Of a stretch of 64,000 nucleotides of DNA, positions 24,480 through 38,099 are shown piece after piece. The DNA lies in assembly GCA_039881145.1 (NCBI GenBank), contig JAYKKI010000137.1:3347001-3411000 (forward strand), in the 5' to 3' direction. The position numbers were made by a program, and so were the translations under genes. Origin of the DNA: Druceiella hillmani (taxonomy: Eukaryota > Arthropoda > Insecta > Lepidoptera > Hepialidae). Numbering within the stretch: position 1 is the first letter of the stretch; every line of letters begins with the position of its first letter. The notes under the pieces were generated by a model. It saw only the letters and a list, made by a program, of their open reading frames with translations, was not told the DNA's origin and did no database searches.

Positions 24480-27400
24480 TAGGGAATATTTAAAAAATTA
24501 TGACGTTTAGAATCATTGATATAGTTCAGTCTACGCGTGGGCTCCTAAATTTCCATATTTTTTCACAATTTTAGGTTGAATTCCTGGTTAGAATTTTGCG
24601 GAATTTTTATATGGTACATGAATTGGTTCCAACGTACCTGAATTGATCCAATGTATGTAGACACCCCTTCCTCTCGGTTTGTAGAGTGTACGAGCGGTAA
24701 GTTTTATACGAATACTAGAATCACTCTAGTTTTTACTTGCACAGTTTTCTTGCACTACTAATGCGATCTAGAAGAGCATGCTTCTATTCAAATTATATAA
24801 CATTTTCAGTTCTTTTTAGAACATTAGTAGCTCTTTTTGCAATTTTTACCATTTTTTCACTTATACTCTAAAGTATTTATTCATTTATTGATGAAGTTAT
24901 ATAATCGTTAGGGATTAAGAAAACAACTTAATAAGTTATAAATTAATGACGATCTCAAAGAAAATATAGCAATACTAGCAACAGATGCAAGTTTACTAAT
25001 CCATGAATGTCGTTGTTTCATTATTTCGAAATATTTAATTTCTTGTCATTGACACCAAAAATCTATCTGTGAACCAGAAGCGGTGCCAAGAGCAGCGTGG
25101 CTTGACCACTGCACACGTATCGCTGTTTATTTTAGAGAATCAGTATTTTTCAAAAAACTTACAATTATTTTTGTTTCCAGCCACTGCTTATGTCCTTGAA
25201 TTTAAAAAAAAAAATTAAATAACCTCCTACTATTTTATTTACATCCATTAATCAAAAAATTAAATATAAATTTCTCTTTCATCAGAAAAATCACAATTTT
25301 ACGCCAGTTACAAGTAAATATATAATTCTAAAAATATAATTCTGCCTTTTCAGAATTTATTCATATTATATAAACAATTTCTTTTGTTAAATAAACTACT
25401 ACACGCTCTCTTATTTGATGAAATATATTCGTACTTAAAACGACGCAAATAAAAACCAAAGTTCATTTTTATTACTCAAGATCGAGCATCGTCTCTTTGT
25501 CTTGAATTAATTTTTACACCGATGCCCTTAATGATGACAGATCGTCGGAAGCCTCGACCAACCGACCATCATTTGTTGGATGCCGTCATCTACAGTACTG
25601 AGTTAGGGCGTCATTAATTCGATCTTCGCAGATTTATTGAAATAAAATACGCATAAGAGGAATTCGAGAAATTTTTTACTCGTTGACGTTGCTATTAGAA
25701 AAGTTTAGAAATTTGGAAAGCTTAAATAAACGATTCTGTATTTTTCCATATACTAAATAGTTAAACTGCTTAAAAGTTTGATTTTAATAACTTAGTTTAG
25801 CTGTGCAAATTAAAATAGTTTAAGTTACAAAAATATGGGGTTTTAATAATAAAGGATAATCGCCTATATTCAAATAGCTGGCAAATGTATGTAGCAATTT
25901 CAAATATTAAACGAGTATTTGCAAAAGGTTTTTATTTTACAATTATTTTATTGTTATAATTACTTTGACAATTATTAAATATATTCTCATAAAACTTTTA
26001 AATGTTGTATTATGAAGGAATTTCTTTTTAAAATATCCCTTTCTCTTACTATGCTCTGTTATTTTTTAGTATATTCTTCTCAGATGTTTCTCTTTAGACT
26101 TTTTGTTAAACTAACTCCGTTATTGCTATTTACTTTCGGGAGCTAATAATTGTTTTCAACAGATAATAATTTGATTTTATTGATTTGTTTAAATTTTTAA
26201 AAAAAGAATTCAATTTCTTTTGGTAAAAAATATACATTTTATCCTATTTGAAGTATTCGTATGCAACAAAATAAAATTAAAATTTAATATTGTGGAAATT
26301 ATGTGAAAAACTTTCTCTAAGTAAAAGGTATTTTGTGCGAATCAAATGTTTGAAAGCTTAATTTTCTACACGCTTTCTATTTTTCTTTTTTTTCTGTAAC
26401 TCAGCCCTCACTGACTTGTATATTTATCTTCGTAAGACATTTATTTCCACTGGAACAATGCAAATTATTGGTATAATGTTGTACATATTTCATATTATGT
26501 TTTACTCTCACTGGTTTACTTAGTTTCTATTTATACTATACAATTTTACGGATAATATTAAATGGAATATTATATGTATCAAAATGATATATCTAGCAAA
26601 TAAAACAGGAGACCATTTAAATTTAATACAAGTGTATTCTTTTCTCGTTTTCCAAAACATTGATTTTTTTCTTTATCTAAAACTTTATGTTATCAGTTCA
26701 TTTATATAAAATATTGTTTAAACTGTTTTCTTATTACAAACCGAAATAATATAGCCATTCTTATACCGTTTTATTTCACTCCAGTCAAAAATTAACAGAA
26801 AATACTCACTAAATAAAATGACAAATCTAAAAATAAATATTGTAAATTTAAATATTGTTAGTAGAGGAAAAAGAGAAAAAAATACATTCTAAAGATTTCT
26901 TACACTTAGAATAAGACATATTGTTCTGAAAGTTACAGTTTCTTAAAACAAGACCATACAATCTTTATCGACATCTAACTTAGTTAATATTTGCAGACGA
27001 TATTGACTAAATAAGATGTCCGCTCATGAAAACATATTTTATAAATCTACATATAGTTAGAAAAGGAAATAAGGGTAAAAGTGTATTTTAAATATTTCTT
27101 ACATTCAGAAGGGGATACATTATGCTTTAATAAAAAATTTTACTGCGATTAAATTATTTTTAAAAGTTTTTTTAGCGCCAGGCTTTCAGAATAAGAGCAA
27201 TCATACTTTTCATAGTACTTTAAATGGTTTCATACAAAACATATATGCTATCACATTCGCATTTTTATATGTAATATTAACTTGGTCGAGTCCAAAGTAT
27301 AAAATGAATTGAAAAAAAAGATGAATACACATGCAAAAATGTATATCAATTTCATAACGGTGACTATAATCGGTTAAGAAATTTTATTTAAAAGTTTATG

Positions 27401-28200
27401 AATTATTTATATCACTATAATTTTAGATTAAATAAATTTATTTAAAATCCCATTAAACTTAAATTTTGGTTTATTCTAACATAGCATACTATAAAATTGA
27501 AAATGAAATAAATTTACGAAACTTTTAAAAACGACATAATTATAATGAAATGAAGCGAATAGAGTTCTTCCGTTTGTGGCATATAAAACATTTAAAATAT
27601 CCTAATTTATGGATGAAACTCTACGATTAAATATGAATACATAATTTAAATATTCCTAGTTATTGTTAGGTTAACCGTTCTTGACGTGCGACAGCAAATC
27701 CGTTTTATTACACGATTATCACGTAAATGAAATAGATTGTCACAATTGACACAGTTTTAAGTCATCTGAAATTTTTTCTAGTGTTCGTAGCCTTCGTTTT
27801 GCACATTTTCGGAGAAAAAAATAGACTTTTACTTCTAAGTTTTTTTAGAAGTGAAATTTTTTTTTTCAATATAAGTAATATGTTTTATTTTCTTCTCCGC
27901 TAAGACATCTTAACTCGTGACATTCGGATCGATAAGAGCCGTCCAAATTTGGTTCGATTTTCGTAAGGCATATTTTTGTTTCAAAGTATTTTCTTTCATA
28001 TTTTCTACTTTGTTCAATTTTTGTTGGACCAATTATTATCGGTCGTCCGTATTGTGTTTTTTACAAATACATTTATTGATTTATTTTTTTTTCAATGTTC
28101 TGAAATGTCGATGATTTTTGTATTTTTAATTTTTGTGACAAGACTGTCACTTGGCTTCTAAATAGATACATTAAGCCAAATATAAAGAATAAAATTCCAC
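24480..28200. other. AT-rich stretch, nothing firmly recognised
   Basis: No coding signal. A diverged tandem duplication of roughly 190 bp can be seen at about 26,825-27,125 (a 'TAGTAGAGGAAAAAG ... TTTCTTACACTTAGAA' segment and a later 'TTAGAAAAGGAAATAAGG ... TTTCTTACATTCAGAA' segment). A GC-richer patch at about 25,490-25,630 has no assignable function. Confidence 0.45.
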
Positions 28201-28247
28201 TAACAGCCATATGCGGCACACGTGGTCAAGAATGTCAGTCGGACTTA

Positions 28248-28289
28248 CTGACAGTTAAAAATGTATTTCTGTTTCTCATTAACTGTCAG
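28248..28289. repeat. Small inverted repeat (11-bp arms)
   Basis: CTGACAGTTAA (28,248-28,258) faces TTAACTGTCAG (28,279-28,289). The TGTCAGTCG motif also recurs beside both arms, so this may be part of an old TE end. Confidence 0.6.
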
Positions 28290-28933
28290 TCGAGTGGAAA
28301 CAAGAGTGTACTTTACCGATCGTACCCTATTATACGGTTCAGTTCTTAAATTATCCACACAAAATATGATTTTAAGTGTCCGTAAATCCAAGTGATAGTC
28401 CTGACCGCGTATGGTGCATACGAGCGTAAGTCAAGCATATACTGTTAAAAGATTCGAGATAAAAAAATATTGACCGTAATGATTGTTGTGTGTCTCCAAA
28501 TGTAATTAAATATTTTAATTTAAGGAATGAAATAAAAATTTTTGAAAGATATATTTAAATATCTAAAAAAAATTAGAGCTAACCGTGTTGTGAAACTTTG
28601 AAAATTGTATGTACTAAGAACTTAATTGATGAAATCCCACCTGGGCTTTAACTTAATTCTTTATATTCATTGAACTATCATTATCATATATTCATTGCAG
28701 AACTATAAGTATGATTTACATAAAAGGGTACAATTAGGTTATGTCATTTAGGTATAAATGGGGTTCAGGGTTAGTGATAATAAACTGACGTTTGCGGTTA
28801 ACCACTCAAGCGCCCGAAGGCCTGATATCGGGCCCAATACAAATTTAAGCAGATTGCCGGAGGCCCGATATTGAGTCATTCGCCATTTAAATTCATTTTA
28901 ATAAAAAAAACTTCGAAAGCATACAATTATTTC

Positions 28934-29010
28934 CCTTTTATTTATATATAGCAGTTTTCTCTATTTATATATAGTAGTATTTCTCTTTTATTTATATATA
29001 CTAGTTTTCA
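28934..29010 (+). repeat. Short AT-rich tandem repeat (about three units)
   Basis: The unit TATTTATATATAG followed by C/TAGT and TTTCTC occurs three times in succession, with unit lengths of about 25-30 bp. Confidence 0.8.
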
Positions 29011-30403
29011 GTTTAGGTAGTGATATGTTCGTTATTTCAATATTATATTTATAAATGTGCAGGACTATTTTTCGTTCAGTTTTCAAAGCACATTCAAAGT
29101 TTTCTCATGTGTGTTTGTCGCAGAGGAGCTATAGATATTACAGTGCACCTAAGCTATTTTACAAAAAAAAAACACACTCGTTTTCAGTGTGCGTTTTTTT
29201 CAGAAAGACTCCTTTACATTTTAAAATTATACGTACGCTTTACATTAATTAATAATTAGGTATAATGGTAAAAACTTTTCATTTGTAATTAGCTTAAAGT
29301 GTAATGAAAGGTAACTTTGATGTAGTATGTATATATAAAATTAAGCCATAGGCGCATACTTTATATTTTTGCTTTAAAAAAATTATAAAAAATAACGTAA
29401 CGTTTATAATATAGAGGGAGAGGGAGAGCGAACGTTGAATAAAAGAGGGCTGCGCTTTTTGGCGTGACAAAAATACACTAATATATTCAATAGAAATCTA
29501 CATATTATATCATGTTTAGAGTTGAAAAAATAATGTAAGGAACTTTGTTCCTGACGGGTGTACCACGATCGCAAAAGTTAAGGCCTGTTAAAAATCGGTG
29601 TCACGCATTAATTGAAAACTTCTTCTGCTAGAAAAGTTTCGTGCACATTGAGTGATTCATCATAATTTAAAGTATTTCTTGTGACTTTTCCAAAATTCTT
29701 CTTCCACTGGTATATATTATGCACACGTATTCTTCAGTCTCTATAAAATATAAATAATATCCACAGTACTTAAAAGAAAGTATTTTATGGAACCTTAAAA
29801 CTAGCCCCACATTATAAATGGAATCAAAGGATATATTTATCCAAATAGGAAAATATGTATACTTCGTGTCTTAACTATTGAATATGTACAAGTTAATATA
29901 CAAACTACAAGGAAATCGGTTCAAAAGAAAAATCACTGCCCGTATATGAGTTGTTTGAAATAAAACTCTTTAGACTTTTAAGATTGTTTTACCTAAATGC
30001 ATTAAGTACTTTCATACGTCACTTTTGTGTTACTCAGCCTTAGGGCCATATAATATTCCTTTATCCTGTTTTTAAATTTCGTTTTAATAATTAGCTCGAT
30101 ATAGCATTGTCAAGGCATGTTGGTAGCCTCAAGGTATCGTCGCTGATCAAAAGTTTACAAAGCTCTTACTTTGGAAAAGTTAAGTACGAAGAATTACGCG
30201 TTCATAAAATAGGAAGTTCAACGAATTTAACATAACATTTTGTGAAAACATTCTGAAGAAATCGAGTGAAAATATTTTATCAAAATGAAAATAATGTGTT
30301 TGTGAGGTTATATCAGTGAATAATATTTTACAGGGAACTGAATTTAAGTTTTAGTAAAAACTAGAACTAGTACGTATCCATTTCTAAACCATACTATTGG
30401 TAC
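29011..30403. other. AT-rich stretch, nothing recognised
   Basis: Short overlapping ORFs near 29.0-29.26 kb lack any recognisable motif. There is a GA-rich bit at about 29,414-29,430. Confidence 0.5.
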
Positions 30404-30638
30404 TACCAATATTACTCGCTGCCAAAAGGCGCTTTACTTTGTTCAGTAGATTTACATAAGAAATGACTTGAATACTCGTTTTAGTTTTAAATTGTTTCAT
30501 TGAAGTTAAAAATTCCAATATTAGTACCAATATTACTCGCTGCAAAAAGGCGCTTTACTTTGTTCAGTAGATTTACATAAGAAATGACTTGAATACTCGT
30601 TTTAGTTTTAAATTGTTTCATTGAAGTTAAAAATTCAT
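30404..30638 (+). repeat. 121-bp tandem duplication, two near-identical copies
   Basis: Unit 1 (30,404-30,524) and unit 2 (from 30,525 to about 30,638) both begin TACCAATATTACTCGCTG and differ at about one position over the shared ~110 bp (GCCAAAAGG against GCAAAAAGG). The high identity points to a recent duplication. No ORF is involved. Confidence 0.95.
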
Positions 30639-33397
30639 AAAGGGAAATATATCTCATATTGTGTTTACATGCAGCTGTTCAAAACGTTGACTTGGTCCTC
30701 AATGTTGCTTAATATCAGTATTGCAATGAAATTAAGTTTGGATTTTATAGCAGCTAAAAACTTTTAAATTAAAAAAAAAAGATATCGGAAATATTACGAT
30801 AACCGATTTCTATGAAAATCATTTATGATGTATAAAACATGATGCATTAAATGTTTTTTCTGTTGCTGGAAAAAAGAAAAGATAAATTGATATTTAAAAT
30901 GATGTCCTTTGATTAAGCACCTGGTTTACGAAGAGTTATCCAATTTTTTTGAAATATCATTATGTTTGTATAATCATACTGTTACAATAAATTTCTATAA
31001 GATTTGATTATGTACGAAAATTAGAAAGAAAACTTTTGAAATTGGTAAACATTTGTCGCTTAAATATCAAAGTAAAGAACGTATCGCTTCATGATTAGAA
31101 TATAACAGACAATTATTAAGAGGATTATCTTTAACTCTTACTCTTTTTTATGTTTTCTATTTTAATTTATTATTTTTGTTCCCTTTTTTAGGACTCCATA
31201 TCTCAAAAGGATTTATTCTCCTCACAGCCGTTTTTCTATGAAATTTCCTGATGTGGAAACTGGAAATTTGGCCCAGTAATATAGCTTGCATATTAGCTCG
31301 CGTCTCTAGAAATTATAAGGTGACTCAAATTTAATACTCCATTTTTTTTATTTTAATGCTCTTTATAGTGTAGCGTTGTGTTTGCAAAATAGTTAAAAGA
31401 TTCTAAAAATTTTTCAAACTTTCTTTAAAGAAATAATACAAAAATAAGATAAAAAATGGATTTCCCTCGTGGAATGGAAATAAATTACAATTTCTGAAAC
31501 CCTGGATTCACAATTATTCTTTACAATTATGAAAAACAAGGTTTTTACAGGCTTGTGCATTAAATATAAGATATTGCGCATAAAATATATAACTTTAAAG
31601 GAAACTTAATATATCGTAGTTTTTAAAATATTTGCGAATATATGTATATATATTCGTGAATATTTCCATACTTATTACTTTATTTAGGTTTCATTAACTA
31701 TTTATTACCTTAGAAAGTCCATATTAAATGACACAATAAATAAGATAATATCACTTCAAACGAGATTCGCGACCCGAATTCGCATTTGATCTGTTTTGTC
31801 ATTATTTTCCAGTTATTTAATGATATCTACCTAGATATTGTAAAGTCTACGAGGCAATATCTTACTCTTATTTTCTTTTAATAGCAAGATGTTTTTTGAA
31901 ATATAAATTAATTAATTTATTGACTCCTTAGAAACACGATTGTCGCCATCGTGGAACTTAGCACGCAAAAACTCTCTTTCATGTCTGAATTGAACATCAA
32001 ACTAATAAGATATAAGCGGTCAAATCCCACCCCAAAAACTCGACATGGATGAGGGAAAATTGTTCGCGAGGGCGGATAATGTCATTTTGTTGAGAGGCGT
32101 ATTATGTTTTCCCCGCAAGTTTTCTTATCAAAAATATATTTCATCTTTGCTTTTTCAAACGTGTTATTCGATACGAGATATGGTACATTGTGAAAGTTTT
32201 AGCGGTGCAGTCTAAATAATAAATTGTTTCCTCAAAGCTTTTAGCAATGAACGTGATATCAAAATATCGTAAGGTGAAAAGGTAAGCAAATTGTAAGAAA
32301 ATATAGCGGTCCTCGTATTGTGTTATTTATTTATATATAATATTCATATTTCCAATGAAGTACTTTTTCGTACCCTTTTTACACTAACCGTAATACTAAT
32401 ATTGCCATAACTTCATATTAATATAACACCATTCTCTGGAGTCTCACTCTGTTAATCCATCACTTTTGAGCTTATAATAAAACCAACGAGGTGAACACGC
32501 CAGCATATTTAATCTTACAATGAATACCAGCTACTCATTTAAATTTTATCGTCATAGTTTATCCCGACTACTTGATTTGTCTCCTTAATAAATGGCAAAA
32601 TTGTGTGTAATCTTTCAATTCATTTCAAGTAATACAAGTATCAAATCAACCTATAAAAACTAATGAAGAAATTACATGTTAAATAATTATACTTTTAAAA
32701 TTTGTTTTAAATTAAAGAAATTTAATAATTTAATAATGTGGTGAATAAATATTTAAATGTGTTCTGTAATTGGCAGATCTGACAGATATTGTGCAGTTTC
32801 AAAATGAGCCGTTAAAAATATTTTTACTGAATATTCTCGATTTAATTTCACATAAAAAGTTAATCGATTTTTGGCCTAATACAAATTATCCACCAACATA
32901 TACATCCCGAAACAAGAGTAAGAAAGCCAGGAGGGCAACGCGTTCATAATCAGACACCATTAATACAAATAATACGACGTAATATCTATTACAGCTTCCT
33001 TATCATAAGAGATAACTAAATAAAGACCAGAATCTTATAAAATAAACGTCAATATTTGTACATAGATATAAATGTAGAGAGGCCAGGTTATGATATGTAA
33101 GAGTTGACATGTAAGAGATCAAATATTATTAAGGCAACTAAGAGACTTAGGGCGTTTTTTTTTTAAATCATTGATCACTCCTGGAATAAGATTGCCGAGT
33201 GGTCTGAAGTTTCACCATGGATCATTAATTAGTTTTCAGTTAATTCATATTGTTGCCTATTTTTTCGTTTCATTCGTAAGTAGTTATTTTACATTTTGAA
33301 ACAGAACAATTTTATTTGCAAGTCTAGTGTTTTGAGTCAATCTGTAAGCCGGACACAGGGTTTTAATAAATAAGACAGTAATTAATATTACATTTAG
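30639..33397. other. AT-rich stretch, nothing recognised
   Basis: No coding region, TE end or array was identified. A GC-richer patch at about 31,970-32,120 carries no recognisable feature. Confidence 0.5.
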
Positions 33398-33455
33398 ATT
33401 ACATAAGATTTGGAATACCTTATATAATATTACATAAGATTTGGAATACCTTATA
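33398..33455 (+). repeat. 31-bp tandem duplication
   Basis: ATTACATAAGATTTGGAATA followed by CCTTATA occurs at 33,398 and again at 33,429. Confidence 0.9.
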
Positions 33456-33479
33456 ATACAGTAATATTATAGGTTTCTG

Positions 33480-33850
33480 CGCGATCTACGTAGCAGCATA
33501 AGAAACCAACCGAGGACGATAAACATCTCTTTATCTTCAAGATAAAGGAATTCCACCAGCAGTACTCGAGCAAAAATGTACCAACTTCTCTCGATATAAC
33601 AATCAGCGAACAATAAAACCAATCGAATTCTAAAACATTGTCAAGTTTCTTTTCTGTATCAAGCTTGCGATTAAAATTTATATGTACAAAGTAAATCATG
33701 TCTTCAATTAAATAATGAGGTTTGAATTTGGAAATATTTTTCACTTATATCATTTTCCAAAAATTCCAGACCTTATGAAATAGCACTTAATAATTATAGA
33801 GAAAGAACTATTTTTCTATGCTTTCTTGGTAACAAATAAAATAATAAAGT
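33480..33850. repeat. Segmental duplication, left copy, part 1
   Basis: The segment is homologous to about 43,310-43,680. Shared blocks include AATTCCACCAGCAGTACTC against AATTCCATCAGCAACACTC, TTTTCTGTATCAAGCTTGCG against TTTTCTGCGTCAAGCTTGCC, and TATTTTTCTATGC near the end. A minus-strand ORF of 97 codons (33,451-33,744) crosses it. A KLD(T/A)EK peptide is readable in both copies, but the partner copy is full of stops. It could be a decayed coding piece or chance. Confidence 0.7.
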
Positions 33851-34484
33851 TATAAATTCTCGAAAAATAATGTAATTATACTTTAGCACTTCGTAAAAAA
33901 AACAAATGACATAAATGAAAGTGTGAAAACTAAATAAAGTACGATAATTTACTACCGATCATTAAATTGCTTTACACATACAACAGTGCGTATAAAATTT
34001 CATAAAACCAAAAATAATAATCTTGGTTAGCCTATATAAATCAATGTTTCTAATGCACGCCTGTATCTACATATATACATATTTGTACGAATGTCGACTT
34101 TGCACCTATTTACTTTGTACGGAATGAGATTTACTTTTATGTCTAAGTTTATCTTTTAATGAGAATATAAATGGAAAAGCTTGTAAATAAAAATACATCT
34201 AAGCTCCTTACGGGCACTATAATTCCATTAGGTCAAAATACGTGATGCAATTTAGATCTGGTTATATTGTTTAATAATCAATGCACATTAAAAATATATA
34301 CAAAAATAAATTAAAAGTCTGATTAAATTTCTAAACCTAGCTGGAGGTGGCAAGAAACCCCCTGGATTGTCATTGGTGGATCATGAAACATATTATATTT
34401 AAAGTATTTTATGTAAGTGACCCTAAGGGATTGAGGGATGATCATTTTATGGCATATCAAAATTTAAAAAAATAATAGTTTGTG

Positions 34485-34905
34485 AGAAAACCTTTATAAG
34501 GTCACGCCTGTGTCTGTTAGTCTATCAAAGACGTTATCCTTAGAAACCACTGGACGTAGCAACTTGAAATTTATCGAAGTAATAAAACTGATCCCCACAT
34601 TTTAGATATTATATTTTCACATATATACTGAAAAATATGCAAAAAACTCATCTCCCTCCATTGTCTCCTCCATTCGCATATCGAACTAGTCACTCTAAAA
34701 TTACGATCAAGTAGATAGAAGCCTACGTAAAATTTAAGGAAACCGTAGCGATTACCGTAGTTTCTATATTTTCACAAATATTCATCATGTTTTAACACCT
34801 GCGAAAGATATATAGAGAAATATTACTATTTTCAAATAGTTTAAAAGAAACATCGTGCACACTTAAATGTTTACAGGTACCTAAATGTGTATGGAAAACT
34901 TATAG
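34485..34905 (-). repeat. Dispersed repeat R1, copy e
   Basis: In minus orientation, a 'GTGTCTGTTAGTCTATC' tail-side segment and a head-side 'ACAGGTACCTAAATGTGTATGGAAA' segment lie about 400 bp apart, as expected for R1. Neither extreme end is conserved. Confidence 0.45.
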
Positions 34906-35409
34906 TGTAAGGTCTACTAATACTTAATAGATTTTTTTATTATAATGACGTACACGTGTATCGCTTTATTCAAACTATAGTAAATAATGTCGCATGGTTA
35001 ATAAAAAAAATCATAAAATAGAAATTATTAAATACAATTTTTTTTTTAATTTTTAAATGCAAAATATCGTACGTGTATTTCCAAATATATTATTAATAAG
35101 TAATATTATATTATTAATAAGTAATTATTACGCTTTAGTTTTCTTATTAACACGGAATTTACAAACACAAATTCTTTCGTACACCATTATTACGAAAAAA
35201 TTTGTAAATTTTATTGCGAAGATAATATAATTTTTTATCTGTCGATAAGGAAAATATGTGCACATCTTACCGAATATAATTGTGATCATTGTAGATACAT
35301 ATTTATTCTGTTACTACTTGTTATACACAACTTCACTTGAGCGGTAAATTTTAATATTAAATATTCTGTTAGATATTGGAGTCATTTCCCAAAGTCGTTA
35401 CTTACGTTT

Positions 35410-36070
35410 GCATCTTAAAAGTGCTCTTGATCAGAATACAAACAAATTTTATCTTAGCTTGAATAAAATTTGCAGTTAAATATTTAGATTTCGAACGATA
35501 TTCAGTTCAAGGTTTCTCGATCTAAATAAATGTAACTTATGTCTTAGTTTGAATAACGTTTGAATATCAAAAATACCTTTGCTAAGGATAAACTGAATCT
35601 ATATCTTAGCTTGAATTAGGTTTACATTTCAAAAGTACCCTAGACCGGAATGAAAGCAATTTATATAAGGGTTTGAATAACTTTGTATGTCGAGAGTACT
35701 CTCGATTGGGATAAAAGTAAATCATATATAAGGTAGAATTACGTTTACACCTCAAAAGTACTCTTGGTCAGATTAAAACTATGTAACTTATGTCTTAACT
35801 TGAATAACATACGCACCTCAAAATACCCTTGATCACGTTAAAAGCAAATAGTATCTTACCTTGAATAAAACTTGCATCTCGAAAGTACATTTGGTCAAGA
35901 TGAAAACAACGTATATCTTTGTTTGAATAAACATTGTATCTCAAAACTCACCTTGATAAGTATGAAAGCAATTTATATCTTAACTTGAATTGCGTTCACG
36001 TCTAAAAAATACCCTTGATCAGGACAAGGATAACTTAAATGTTGGTTCGAATAAAGTATGCATATCATAG
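35410..36070 (+). repeat. Degenerate ~61-bp minisatellite, about ten units
   Basis: Units share the order CTTGATCAG-GAAAGCAA-TTATATCTTA-CTTGAATAA-TTTGCACCTCAAAAGTA. Unit boundaries can be followed at about 35,635, 35,697, 35,758, 35,824, 35,885, 35,946 and 36,007. Units differ from each other by roughly 20-35% by eye, so the array is old. About 1.6 units of the same repeat occur at 44,008-44,115 in the partner segment of the duplication. Confidence 0.9.
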
Positions 36071-36559
36071 GTATCGTAATAATTTTTGAAAAGTAATAGA
36101 ATTTAAAGTCTAATACGAAATATTTGATCGGGAAAAAAGTTAAATTTAATGTGAGTTCCGATTACTACATCAGTAAAAGTTTCATTGAAACTTGTTTAAT
36201 AACTTTTATTCAATGCTTCATTCTCCGAGAAACGGGGAAAAAGATAAACAAAATTAACAGATGAAAAGTATTTTAGATAATATACCATAAGCAAAAATGG
36301 TAGCAATGGTTTTAATCTGAATGCAAACATAATGTCATGAATTTCTATCGAAATTATTCGCAGGATTTCAATGACACTGGGCAAATTGTTTTTGCTATTC
36401 ATACCGGTCGAATAGTTAATCCACCTGTTGTAAGAAAGAGGCAGAGAAATAAATAGACAAAAATGTAAATAAAATGCATGGTATTCTAATTGTACCCAGG
36501 CACGTCTCCAATACATCATTTTTTTACAATTTTTAACTTACTAACGATTTTATAATTTA

Positions 36560-37110
36560 AGCTAAGCTAAGCTTTTATTATTTCCTTACTGAAAAATGGT
36601 AAAAGTTTATTCGATTAAATTACAGTACAAAATAAAACATTTCATCGGCAAAAATTATAAATTACTGAATAATTGCTTCGCTCTTTTCATTGTGAGACGA
36701 TTTTTACGACGTTTAAAAATTACAACCCCTTTGTTGGGATCGTTCTGTTAACGTATTCCATTATAATTCAGGATGCTTTCCATTAACTGAAAGGATTTCG
36801 CTTCAATTTACAACGAAACTTTGAAAGTGTACGTTAACAATAAGTTCCGGTGTTTAATCCGCTCTAGGTAATGGCAACACAGGTTTATAGTTCTCCCAAG
36901 GGTAACAGCGGTCAGTTAGTAAAATAGTTGGTAGTGTAATGGTTACGAATCGGGTTATTCAAATTACGTTTAATTAACCTTGTTTCTGGTCAATTTCAGA
37001 GTAAATTTAACTGCGTGCCATTAATGCAGTGCTAATTGACTGAATTATTTAAACGTTGTTAAGACTATAGATAAAAGCAATCGTTTACATACAGGTAAAA
37101 TTTGTATTGG
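36560..37110. repeat. Segmental duplication, left copy, part 2
   Basis: The segment is homologous to about 44,330-44,790. Clear shared blocks are AATAATTGCTTCGC, GTTAACGTA followed by T(T)CCATTA, TTTCCATTAA, TTTAATCYGCTCTAGGTAATGG and AAA-TTGTTAAG-CTAT. It is non-coding in both copies as far as I can see. Confidence 0.82.
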
Positions 37111-38099
37111 GAATCCATATTTGGGCCAAAAATAATATTTAATAGTACATATTATTTCTGTTGAACTAATAACATAACTAATAATATCCACCATTTCAAT
37201 ACACGGCTTAAAATCATTTTTCAAGATTTAAATATCGTTAAATTCTCAAAAATGAAGAGCTTTAGATAATAAATTGATCATAATTGTTAATTATTTTACG
37301 TTTGAACAAGTTCTGAGGATCGTAATCATAATAGGCATACCGTAGGTCCACTGTTAGAATGGAGATTATCGCAAATCCTCCGAATATTCCTCCGATCATC
37401 CGAATATTAAAAAATAAGGAATCTCAGGCTTAAAATAAAATCTCACAAGTAGAAAGCAATTTACGATTTTCTCATGTCAATGTACTGGCGCTGTGTCATT
37501 AGTAATCTGTTAATTTTAGCTACTTACTTGCAAAGGTCGTTACTCAACCTCAACTTTATTTCTTCGCAAAATTTAAATTAACTGTAAGTGATTATTGTTT
37601 TTTTTTTGAACGATCGTTAAAGGTGAGTTGAGTAATAGAAACGCTTAGAAAAAGGAAAGTTTTCCAATAATGAAAGAAAACTAAACACATAATGCCACGT
37701 GGTGACATAGATTAATGTTCCCATAATTTTCAAGCTGTAGTTTTTGTATCGTCTTAAGTACATTTAACTTCTGAACATTTAACTATTTAAATATAGATAT
37801 AAAAAGAAAAAAGAAATAATTATTTTCAAGCAACATTTTCAACTTTAATTACTTATAATTATCCTTAAACTTTTTCATTAAGTTATATATTGTACCAATT
37901 ATTTACTTGTATTGCTGGAAAAAATTGGTTTCTTAAGCTACTGTATTTCGATTTCCGTGAAAATGTTTTTATTTAAATAGGTTTTTCGTCGTCTAAGTTT
38001 TAAAATATAATTTCTTTTTAATTTTCAAATTCAAATTTAAATTTAATGCAATTATACTTATGCCGCAGACTAAAAAGTCAACGTCGATCTCTCACTTTT
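37111..38099. other. AT-rich stretch, nothing recognised
   Basis: No ORF, TE end or array. A CCGAATATTCCTCCGATCATCCGAATATT segment at about 37,380-37,410 contains a short local repeat. Confidence 0.5.

Noticed and set aside
25490..25640. GC-richer patch considered as an exon or regulatory element
   Set aside because: Stops in all frames within short distance and no known motif. It cannot be supported without comparison to related genomes.
35410..36070. CRISPR-like regular spacing of repeats
   Set aside because: The whole ~61-bp unit is repeated and diverged, with no constant repeat/variable spacer structure. It is a minisatellite in eukaryotic DNA.
36196..36519. 107-codon minus-strand ORF
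   Set aside because: Hydrophobic, AT-driven composition with no recognisable motif. It lies between two blocks of the segmental duplication and has no open counterpart in the other copy.
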